Part shown: positions 11,601-23,600 of the stretch, in pieces
How the letters are laid out: every line of letters begins with the position of its first letter
Numbering within the stretch: position 1 is the stretch's first letter
Assembly (NCBI GenBank): GCA_036785705.1
Contig: JAWUZG010000029.1
Span: 12,725,501-12,789,500, forward strand
Direction of reading: 5' to 3'
DNA from: Acanthornis magna
Taxonomy: Eukaryota; Chordata; Aves; Passeriformes; Acanthizidae
DNA length: 64,000 nucleotides
Position numbers and translations under genes: made by a program
The notes under the pieces: generated by a model
Told to the model about the DNA's origin: nothing
The model's database searches: none
Seen by the model: the letters and a program-made list of their open reading frames with translations, nothing else

Positions 11601-14600
11601 CCAAGGGAAAGCGTAAGTTCTGAAAGACAAATAGCAGCAATACATTTTTAGTTGCAGTAGGTGACCTCTGGCAAACCCCATTACTCTATTGTTTTAGCTG
11701 GTGTAGCCGGGCAATTCCTTAAGGTATAGATTGGTTGATACTCTGTATACACAACTTCTCCAGAGCTTAAGTCTTCAGAATTCATTTAATTTTACTCCAT
11801 ATCCAGAGTATGATCCAAAACACTCCAAGGAAAGGTCTTCTGGAGGAATTTTGTGATTTCTCCCCATGCTTTCCCACCCTCCCCACACCCATCTCCGCAG
11901 TGGGATGGACTGTGATGATCACAAAGGATCTGTAATTTTAAAAAAAGAACCACACAAGCTGTGCACCCTGTGGAGAAGCATATTTTCTCCATAGGGAGCA
12001 CCTGTGCTTTGGTCATAGGTAGTAAATGTCTTGTTTCTGCTACCTGTTTTAGCCCCCAAATTCCAGTTGGTTCCAACCTCCATGCTTCTCTAGGGACATG
12101 ATGTGAGCGTTTGCCCTACAAGACCATCATGTCTTCATCATGTGGAGCTCTGTATTGCTCCATGAGTTCAAGTTTTCATTTTCCTGTGCCCATGTGCACA
12201 GTTGAGGTGGCGTGCAGGGTGTGCTTGACTAGCTGTGCTGCCTCACCCCGGCCCATCCACAGCAGCAGCCTCAGCATCCTCCTTGGCTGTGCTGCACCAT
12301 TGGTAATCCGTAATACACTGGAATAAGTGGATAGATGTGCATACAGATAAAACCAGACACACTCATCAATCCATCTTAACATTTCTAAGAAATATTTATA
12401 TTTAATAATCATCAGCTCTCAGGAGGACAGCAAAATAAAAAGTACATTTTATTGTCAGATGTATAATTTGCCAGTACTTGAACTCATTGAAGTGTGCTTC
12501 TCATACCACCTCCCTCTTCCTCCTTCTCCCACTTGTATGTAAATATGGAAACAGGATTTTGAAGCAATATAAATTGTAGCTATAGGATTTGGGTATGTGT
12601 GTGACCTTTGAGTGCTTTCTAGAAATGCTTGTTACTGCTTTAAGCATGTGCACTTTCCTGACAGATTGAGGCTTGCTTCTTGTGTATCAGTTAAATATAG
12701 CATAACTGGAAAATAACAGAAATTATTACTGAAATAGCGGTAACAGGCAACTGAAGGGAGTTTTTAATTGTATGTAATGTATATACATTGTGACCACCAC
12801 TTTGACAAAATTTGACACTTCCCTTTTTCTTGGAAAATATTAGAAGGTTCTTTCATGCATTGATTTAAGCAGTTATTTCCTTTTTCATCATAGAAAAATA
12901 TGCAATTCTACTCTTATTCCGAACATTGTTATATATCAACTTGCAAAGTGTTTTTGGCTAGCAATCAAGTCAGTTTAAAAAGCACAAAATATTCTTGTAT
13001 TGTTCTTAATAATGACATAAAGCTGCTCTTATTCCATTAGTTAGAGAATTAATAAATAAGCTTGGCTTCTCCTTAAGGCTTAACCAATTTAGTGAAGAAA
13101 GAAAACATAATTGATGCCTGGGTAATTGAAACAATCAACGGTACAACCAAGCACTTAAAATTGGTGGTTTATAGAAAGGTATGATAATGGCAGCATAGCT
13201 GGGAGGAACATAATCTGTGGGAAAATCATTATTAGTGCACCATTGTTTTTATGCTGTACCAAGATTATGAGCAGTAAGAATGTCACTCACAGTTCCCATA
13301 AGCAAGATGAAGCTTTGATGACAGTGGGTACGCAAGAACCTGGAAATGTTGATTAAATTCAGAGTTTCATCAGTTCCTGGTAACTAACGTGTTGTGGAGT
13401 TGATTAATCTAGATTTCAGAGAACTCTTATTACAGCTGATTTTTTTTTTTCCTCCATTCACAGTCAGCTTTATTTTGGGTGGAATGTAAATACATGATTG
13501 TTGAAAAATCACTAGCACGTATGCAGTCATCCTTTGATAACAACAGATCATCCTTAAAAAGCAGAATGAAGACAGAAATAACTTGTACAACCACCAAGCA
13601 TTAGTCACACGTAGCTCTTATATAATGCTTACGTCTTCAATCAGCATGCTGGCAGCTGGGCTTCTTTGTAATATTTGTTTGGAGAAGAAGCATCTATCTC
13701 ATTTGGCAGGGGAAGAAAATGAAGCCAAGAGTTAAGGGACATGCCGGGGGGCACGCAGCGCTTAGCTGGTGAGAGTACCACAACTAAGAAGCGCCCATCA
13801 TCCTGCATCAAGCAGAGCCTACAGCAGAGTGGATGCTCTAGTGGTGTCTCCTCGTGTGCTTTCCGCACTTGAGCCCTGGCCTGGTGGATACACTGGTTTT
13901 TGAGGCCGAACAAGTGAATGCTCTGCTGCAGCACTTTTGCAGTTTTCCCTTTTGTTTGTTGTTCTAGGCGAGGAGGCATATTTCTTCTTCACTCTGTTAT
14001 GCCCTGATGGGAAGGACAAATAAAAATACAAGGCATGAAATACTGAAAATGGCTTTTCTTGCACTTGAAAGCCAAAATACAGTAGGCTTGAGCCTAACAC
14101 CAAGAGAAACACTGATATGTGCTATTTTTACTTTGAGGATTTGCCCACTGCACTGTGACTGTGCAATCATAATAATGTATGAAAATGGATTTGATTCTCT
14201 GGGAGATAAGCCATTGGTGTACAGAAATTTCCTTGTAATGGTTTGGTAACTGTTCTGGCTGTTCCCTTTTGTCTTGGTCCTGTCAGTTCATATATTTTAA
14301 ATGTTTTTTTCCAACTGAAGAGCAAGGCTATTAAAGGGACTTGGAAGCACTCTGTGATCTCGTTCTGAAAGTTTATTTCTTGAGGCTGAAAATAAATGCA
14401 TTGTAATCAGGTTTTAATCCTAGCAAGTACAACAGCTCAGAATACTTTTAGGGGACATTTTTATTCTTAGCTTATTGTTGATAGATTGGGAATTATGTTA
14501 TAGCTTGGTTTGTCCATAACCATATGTTGTGTTTTCAGTTCCTCCATTTCACAATTATGCGTAACAAATGGTGCCATTTTCTTTGATGGTATTCTAAGAT

Positions 14601-17600
14601 GAAATGTTAATGTCCACAGAGAATACTCAGAACTTTGTGTGATTTTACATAATTTTTAGGGTAAAAAAGTCAAACCAAAGTATTGAAAACTGTGACTCCA
14701 CTTATCAAACAAAACAAAGATGGCCTTTCTTTAAGACAAAAGAATAAATTACATTACTATTAGATGACCTATAAAATTGCTGTAAAATTATAGCAAAAGT
14801 AATATTTTTAAAAAATAATATAATTTATGTAATTTGATATAGAAGGTCCAGGGTAAGTGAAGAGAATGTAATTAGTTATAAAAATGTAAGGTTGCACACA
14901 GAGTGCCATCTGGTAGTAATTTTAAAATACAAGTAATTAGTATATTTTACTTCATGCAGTGTAATTGTGGAACTTGTTGCCATGTGGTTTACAGAGGCCA
15001 AAATTGCAACTGGCTCAGAAAGGAATTGAGCGAGTTCATGGGAGATATATTAATAAGAGAATGCTAAATAATCTGGATGCAATCCTGCTATTTTTTGAGG
15101 ATTTCTGAAATATGTGAGGGTTTAGAAGAAAGGTCTGTTTGTGTTCAGTATTATTAATTTTTTAATTACATTGCCCTGTCACAAAGTGAATTTAGATTTT
15201 ATCACAAACTTGGCAATGTTCGTAGGTGCAAGTATGTGGAGATATTCCTTAGTGGTAGTTAAAGTTCTTCATAGGCCTTGAGGTCACCTACCATTACTCT
15301 CTGAGGTCACTGAGATGTAGAAAACTATTGCTCCAAAAGGTCTGATGATGCAAAATAATTAACATGCCTGCTCTTTGTTTGCCTTAGGACGCCAAGGCTT
15401 GTTGGACCATTCACCACACAATGCGGGCTCAAAAGTGAAAGAGAGGAAACTACATGGGACTTGTCCTCCTGTTGGCCGTGGAAACTATGGAAAACCATGT
15501 TTGGGTGAAAGCAGTCACAGGTCCTCATTTTTCAGTCCTCGCAACGGTTTTCACACAATACATTCAGAACACAGTCCTGTGAAGCCAAGGATAATTACAG
15601 TGGTGAAGCCCGGGGGACGCACGCTCAGGAGGATAACCTTGCTTCTCAACAAGAGATCAGTCCAGAACTTTGAGCAGCTGATGGCTGACATTTCAGAAGC
15701 TCTGGGATTTCCTCGTTGGAAGAATGATCGTGTGAGAAAGCTTTACAATCTGAGAGGCAGAGAAATCCGAAGTGTTCCTGAGTTCTTCAGGGAAGGTGAT
15801 GCGTTCATAGCTATGGGGAGGGAGCCCCTCACTTTGAAGGACCTGGAGGTGGTATTACAAGAACTTTATCCTGAAAATCCTTATGCTACCAGTGCTGCCA
15901 TTCAGCAGAATGAGGAGCAGTCCCAAAAGCTGAAGGGCAGGCTGTATGACAAGGCCTCGAAAGTAGACAGTGGCTTTGATGAGACAGAAATGACCAAGAA
16001 CTGCAGCGATGCCTTGTCTTCCCAACTGGTAGCTGGACATGAAGGAAAAAGTCAAGCCAAGACAAAGCAAGAGGAAAAAGTGAGAAGCAAAAAAAAGTGG
16101 ACTAGAGAGAGCTGGGGTGGTGAGCATGGAGTGAAGCCTTCTAGAAAAACTCGAGAAAGTGAAAGGTTCCTTAACCATGAGAGGAGTTCTGAGGAGGGCT
16201 TAGAAGAGAGTGCAGAGGAGGTGCTGAGGTGTGAGAAGTGTGAACAGGAAAGGCAGGCCAGGGAAAAGTTACAGCGGGAAAGGCAGGCTGAGGCCTCGTT
16301 TGAGAATAGAGACTTGAACACAGGTGCATGTCAGAGGTACCAGGGAGAAAGAAATGCAAAAGTCAGGAACTGCCGAAAATCCCCTAAAACTTGTCTGGAG
16401 GGTGAGGAAGTTGGCTGGAAAGACAATGGCAGTAGGAGGATTTGGAAGCCACTACAGAGAATTGTTAATGAAGGGCTGGAGAAGCAAAAAAGGAGCATTG
16501 AGAAAGAAAGGGATGTGGAAAAGCATGAAAACCATGGGAAGGAAGTAGTAAAAATCAGGAAGAATGCTGTAGAAGGGCTCCAGCTATCTCATGAAGTGAA
16601 GGAAGATAAAGGAAATAGTTGTGTAATGAACCAAAGTGGTTGGCTAAAGAAAGACAGGGATGCTGAGAAAATGTCTAAAACACACCGGGAGGGCAGAGAG
16701 GGACAAAGGGCTAAAGAGGAAGCTGCCAGAAGAGAGGGGAATGCCACTTGTAGAGAGAGTGACATGACCCGACGAGAAAAAACAGGGGAGCGCAGAGGGA
16801 ATAAAGAAGACAGCAAGGCTCAGGGATTGGAAAGCACAAGCCGGAGATATGCCATTAAAAGCAGAACTGATGTGGAAAAACACTATGAGATTGGCAGAAC
16901 TATTGGGGATGGGAACTTTGCAGTGGTGAAGGAATGTCGCCACTGTGATTCCAATCAGATCTATGCTATGAAAATTGTTGATAAATCCAAGCTGAAAGGG
17001 AAGGAGGACATGATGGAAAGTGAAATTCTGATTATTCGGAGTCTCTCTCATCCCAATATAGTAAGCTTAATTGAGGTGTATGAGACAGAAGCTGAGATCT
17101 ACTTAATCCTAGAGTATGTCCCAGGAGGGGACTTATTTGATGCAATCATAGAAAGTGTGAAGTTCACGGAGCATGACGCTGCTGTCATGATCACTGACCT
17201 GTGTGAAGCACTGGTTTATATTCACAACAAGAGCATTGTCCACAGGGACCTCAAACCAGAGAATCTTCTGGTAAGTATTATCAAACATTTGCATATGTGC
17301 AGGAACTTATTTTCCTTTCAGTTATGGTTCTTTGAATAGTTTTGAGCAAATAAAGCAAATACTGTGCAGAGATGTGTTGTGGCAGGACTGTTTGGAAAAA
17401 TGTGTGAAATTACAGTTGCAGTTTGCCTTACATAGGTCTGCTGTGTATTGCAGATAGCAGTGGTTGCAGAAAGGAATTCAAGAAAATATCATCAGACTTT
17501 CAGGGGTAGTGAGTGTTTGTGTTTTTCAGAAATGTTACTTAGCATCTGACTTTTAGGTGTCCAAGGATGAATCATAAAGCATCTTCCTTGCAGACTGAAA

Positions 17601-20600
17601 TTTATTAAAATTGCTAATTTTTATATATATATATATATATTTAAAAATAAATTTATTTATTTATTGGACATTTTGCCCACTGTAGTTGCATATTTTGCAG
17701 ACTGCTATGCTAATCCTCTACTATAGTGATTTCTATCTTGTGACAATTTATTTTCTTAGAAGCAAAAGTATGCAGTTGATTGAAATAATCTGACAGTAGA
17801 ATGTTTTGGTGAATACATTTGGTGAATGACATTAAAGTCAGCTCAAATAATAACTTCATGCCAAAGAGAAAAATTCTTTTTTCCATCACATTTCTGAGGC
17901 TGCATTCTTTGCATCCAGCACTGAAGTCAATAGAGTTACTCACATGTGTGAATATGCATAGAAATGTTTGTAGTATTGACACTCCACAAGATACCCATTG
18001 TAGAACTGTAACAGTAAACAATTCTCCCTTGTTAAGTGTGTTGGGTTTCCAAATTTCCTGATAAACAGATAAATGGCAAGTATTTGCCAGTCTCTAACAA
18101 ATTGGATTTGATTAGCTTTTGTGGAAGATCACAGTTAGCCAAACAAAGAAAGTAATAGATTATTTAGTCCTATGGACCATTCAGTGCTTTTAAGAGAATT
18201 AATTTTGCACAGAGATCACTGTGAGTTTTTGGAGAAAAGCAGCCTTGAGGAAATGCAGAGGTTGCACAAGGCGGGGCTGGAACAGTTTGCTCCCAAACCT
18301 TTTAACTAAGCAATGGCATCTATACTAGGTCCTGCTATGAATCCTTCTTAGTTTGATGAAAATCTTTGGTATGTGATCTCTGTGTAAATAAAAGATGGTG
18401 AGTGCAACTGGCTGGTTTGCAGGAAGAAGTGGGCTTGTAGGGGCTGCCTTTGTGCTTCATATGCACAAAGTTTGAGCAACACTTAGAACTGTGTGGCTTT
18501 TTCCAGAAGCTGATTTTCCATTATGAACCAGGTCCTGCTCCTTCCTATTTGCTGAAAATAAGCTAGTGCATGTGAAACACCTGAGATCTGATGCTTCATT
18601 TCCCCCTATAATCATCACAGTGATGGAGATAAGCAAAGAAGGGCAAGATAAAGGTCTGTTCTGGTTGTTTTCACATTTAGTTCACAGAACTGCAAAACAG
18701 AGAATGCTGGGCAGTGGCAGCGTTGTGTAGCACTGAAATAATCATTCTGTTCACTGAGATAATCATTGCCTATTCTGACAGTCAGAATATATTTTTCAAG
18801 GACAGAGTGGCTCCCAGACTGTAGGTATTTGGTCATACCAGAACAGTGTTACCTAAATACTGCAGGAAATAAAATTTTACCTGTCCTAGTTTCACCTTGC
18901 TGTTAATTTTTTGTGAACACCAGTATTAGATACCATGTACACAAAGCAAAGTTGACTTTGAAAAGCAAGTAGACTTGAAAAGCAAGTCTATTCAACCATG
19001 CAAATGAGTTTATGAGTTTGATAGTATTGGGTAGGTCACCTGCTATCTAATAAGCAGTCCTATAAATACAGCCCATTTGAGCTAGATTCTGGCTTGTCTG
19101 TGTTTTTAGTGTGCTACCTCTGTCTCTAAATAGTGGCTGGAACAGCAAAGTGGGAAGTAGAGCTACCACTAATCTTACCATCAGCCAGTGCTGAACAGTA
19201 ACAGACGGTATTGAAGCAAATTTCGTGGGTTTGTCTGCTGTTGGTGGGTCAGGAGATGGAGCACAGTGCTTCAAGTTCCAGCATCCTGCAGCGATGTCCT
19301 CGTTTGTGGGATGCCTCTTGTTACACTGAGGGTGTTTAAATCTGAATTAGTCTACATAGACTTTGTACACAGAGGTCAAAATATAGGTATGTACTTCTAG
19401 GCTGTTGACTTGTTTGTCGTACTTGGGGTCTTCTTTTGGTCAGGTAACCTTTAATTTCTTTTTCTACTGTTTTTCCTGTTCATGAACGGGAAATGGAAGA
19501 GAAATGATCCTAGGTCTATTTTACTAAGGAAATGTGTATGTCTACTCTAAACCTGCTTTATGTGAGAATCTAACCCTCTTCCTAATGACTTTTAAGCATA
19601 TTGGCTAATTGTCATAAGAGATGACAAAGAAGCAGCAATCTGGGAAAAAAATATTCCCATAAGTTTCATGAAAATAAGCAACTGGGAAAAGAAGGAAAAG
19701 AGTTTCTGTCCCTACAGAAGAAAAGGTAGAAATATACTTTGATGCCTAGTAAATTGTAAAATCATTGACACTGGAGAAAGTAGGCAACCTGGTTTAATTA
19801 TTAGTTCACTGCACTTCTGTTTCTCTTGTGGAGCTGTCCTCCAGTTACAAACTTCTGTACCAGGCCACCATCATCCTTTCTGTTTTCCCCCCTCCCTCTT
19901 TCACTCCTGTGTCTGCCCACAATGATCAGACTCCTTGCAGCATAGCTGTGAGGCAGAAGGATGGTGACTTGCGCTACAAAAACAAAATCTGTTTGACAGC
20001 TGGTGTGAAGACAGCTGCTACGACTCCTTCCCATCTGCTAACAGAATCACCTCGTTCAGGACTAGGTGTTCAGCAAGAAAACCTTTGTTGCCAAGGATGG
20101 GCAATGTGGGGTGCTTGGTTTCACAAATGGGGCAGGATTTGCTGACAAGGTTTTGGGTAAGGGACTGTTTAATTCTACAGCTGCTGGCATTTCTTCACTT
20201 ATGAGTGAGAAATTCATGCCCAAGTGTGGTGGTGTTCTTCCAGGTTATAGCTGTAAAAGACACAAAGTCACCCCTTTTTAGGGTGAAGGGAGAGGGCTGT
20301 ATTTGTGATCATGTCCTCTTCCCTCACACGCTAATGTGGTAATTGTTTAACACTCAACTTCATAAATGTTGTAGCGTTTAACATATTTGAGACTAGCCCC
20401 TGCCTCTTTTTCTGTCTCTCAAGTTTTCATGTATGTATGAGAACTTCAAGTATAGCCTTTCTGCCCTTGAACTTTGTGACACTATTTACCTATATACAAA
20501 GCACTGTCCATTTTCCGACACTATTTACCTATATACAAAGCACTGCCAGTTTTCCGAGTACATGTGAGTTAAACCACTCCTGGTTAACTGCTTACCTGCC

Positions 20601-23600
20601 ATAACTTCAAGTATGAGAAACCTACATAGGAAATTTTCTGTAATATTTTCATAGAGATTCTTCTAGCTAGCAGCAAATGATGCCTGAAACTCAAATGTGT
20701 AAGCAGTCATTTTTCTTAAGCTCTATCTATTTCCAATATACGAAATGTTACATGGGGTAACTTACTTTCGTGATGTCCATAAGAAGAAGCTGTGCTACCA
20801 TATACATGTGCATACAGAGAAATATTAATGTTGTAAATCATCATCTTAAACACACTGATGGATTTAATGAGGTAGATATGAAATCAAACAAGAGCATTAA
20901 GTACTGGGACAGGAGAGAAGGAGAAAGACTTTTTTTTCCCCTTCTTTGAAGATGAATTTGGCCTTATACTGTGATCTGGTTGCATGGCTGGGATAGCTGT
21001 AAATTCTCAGACAATATTCTAATATCCTACCATGTCATCTGTATTTAAGAAAATAGCAAGCAGTTGGCTACCTTTAGTCAAAGACCACCAGATTCTGGCT
21101 TGCCTTGCAGTTGAAGGACGTAATTAGTCATATGGCTGTAGAAAATGTATTGAGTACTGGTCTTTCTTACCTCAACTAAGTAAGTCTATAGGCAGGCAGC
21201 GCTTTTAAGTGGACTTTTATAACAATTCTTTGCAGTCTTGAGTGCAGAAATAATAATAGCTATCTTTTAGGTGTCAGTAGGAAGGCTACTATGTTCGTTT
21301 AGTGTTACTATTTTTGCTTTGTTCTCACCATTGCATGGAATACATAACTGTAGATGTCAGAGGTTAGATTTCTCTTGAGCGGGTTGTATGCTTCTGTAAT
21401 ACTGCTATGAGAAAGTTGTCTGGCCTGAGGAATGAATAAAAAGAACCTGAAGCTTTTGTTTCTACAGTGAAGCATGTTTGCATGCTCAAGGTGTTGCCAG
21501 GTGATGGAAGGGTAGACAGGAGAGTAGGAAGTTGGGGATGAAGGGAATTCTCTGAGCTGACTCTGAGTTGTTCTGAGCACAGCGTTAGTGAAGCTGCTGG
21601 GGAGTTCTTGGCTGAGGTTTTCAGGCTTGCTGACAGGTTACGTGCTGTCTCTGAAGTGATTGTCACAAAGCTGTGAAAATATTCCCACCGTGCCTGCTGT
21701 TCCTACCTGCTCCGTTGTTAAGTAAAGTGAAAACCCAGTGGTTTTGTCCTGAAAGAACAGATGGTGCAGTGTTGCCACCTTGTGCTGTAATGGGAGATTA
21801 GGAGTCTGGCATGCTAAGAAAAGAAAAACAGTGCATTTTACAAAGCAAGACATTTCCTGAAGCTTTTGGGATTGGGATAAAGACCAGTGTGTTCTCCACT
21901 CTTCCCACCACCATACTGTTTTCTAAAAATGTATATAAACATTTCAGTATTATTTGTCTTAGTAGCATGCAGGGTAGTTGAAATTCCATGTAACATACTT
22001 TTCTTATATAATTAAAAAAAGAATAGGATAGGAAAATACATTCATGTACGTATTTTCGGATTGCATATAAAATTGAGCATTTGAGTTGTGAATTTTTGTA
22101 ACATCTTACTGCTATTACTCCATAAAATATAGATTCTATAGATAGATGTTTTTCTAGAAAGCGTTACCTTTATAATTTTTTGTCATTTTTGTCAGTTTGT
22201 GTCCACAGTGCATGATGGCAAAAGGTCATCACGTAGTTGCTAATATAATAGAATAAATGGATGTGGCATTTTAGCTTTTTCTTGCAGAAGTTTTGACTGC
22301 ATGGTTGTAGTAAACTTTATTTTCAGCTTCATCTTGAAAAATATTTTATCATGGAAGAGCAGCAAAAAAAACCCCAGCAAAATGTTTTGATTAATGAAAA
22401 CTAGAAGAGTGCACAAGGGCGCCGCTGGCTCAGGGACAGCTTGTTGTCCCCCAGGACCCCCAGCTCCTTCTCTGCAGAGCGACTTTCCAGCAGGTCAGCC
22501 CCCAGCCTGTACTGGTGCATGAGTTATTCCTGCCCAAGTTGTGGACCCTGCACTTGTCTTTGTTGAATTTCAAAAGGTTCTGCCCTGCCTGTCTCTCAAG
22601 TCTGTTGAGATCCTTCTGAATGGCCATATAGGGTTCCTGAGCATCAGTCATTCCTCCCAGTTTCATATTATGCATTTTTTATGAAGAAGGTAAAGAGGGA
22701 TTAGTAGGCTATATTGTGTTATTTTGTAATGTCATTATTTTTCTTAAAAAGAAAAAAAAAAAAACCCACCAAAAAGTCCAAACCCAATTTGCTTAATCAA
22801 AATTGGATGAGTACTTACAGTTTCTATAAAGGTGATAAGTGGGGATTAATCAACTGTAATGTACAAGAGCAAATTTTGTCCCATCTGTGTCCTTAGTTAT
22901 CTGGTAATAGAGACCATCCTGAATTTTTGGCTTTCTTAAGCAGCGTCTGATGGCAAAGTGTGAGGTGTTAAAGCATGGAGTGTACCTGTCACATTATATT
23001 CCAGTTAGTCCATTCAAAACCAAGTCCAGATTTCCTTGGCTTTTTTAAAGACATTTTAGCTGCTGACCCGTTCCCCATAGTTCCAGAGACCTTTTTTCAT
23101 TGAAAGGAAATTAATGACATTTTTTACCTCTCAAAGAATATTTGAATGTCAGTCACTAGTATTGGGCATTCTGATTTATTTAATTATACTGCTATATTGT
23201 TTATGGCTTGGCCTTTGAATATAGAATCATGGAATGGTTTGGGTTGGAAGGGACCTTTAAAGTTCATCTAGCCCAAACCCCTGCAGTGAGCAGAGTCATC
23301 TCAACTAGACCAGGTTGCTCAGGGCCCTGTCCAGCCTGACTGTGAATGTTCCCAGTGGTGGAGTACCTACCACCTCTCTGGGCAACCTGTTCCAGTCTTT
23401 TGCTACTCTCATCATAAAATATTTTTTCCTAGTATCTAGTCTGAATTTACTTTCCTTCGGTTTAAAGTTGTTGCCCCTTGTCCTATTGCTGCAGGCCCTG
23501 CTAAATAGCCTGTCCCCATCTTAATTAAAACCCCCTTTAATTATTGAAAGGCCACAATAAGGTCTGTCTGGAACCTTCTTTTCTTCAGGCTGAACAACCA

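Larger units (their letters stand above)
2343..15387 (+). other. DCLK3: DCLK3 intron 1 (about 13 kb)
   Basis: The boundaries are GTGAGT at 2343 and TTAG ending at 15387. The contents I can name are the 3' half of the CpG island (to about 2600), a 24-bp tandem pair at 4702-4749, a strong hairpin at 4777-4852, an 18-A run at 6437-6454 and a minus-strand CR1 copy at 9401-9925. The remainder is unique AT-rich DNA with no exon that I recognise. Small alternative first exons cannot be excluded. Confidence 0.75.

Noticed and set aside
15375..15387. ATG at 15375 as the start of DCLK3
   Set aside because: It lies in intron 1 just before a good acceptor (TTTGCCTTAG at 15387). Exon 1 supplies a CpG-island start in matching phase.
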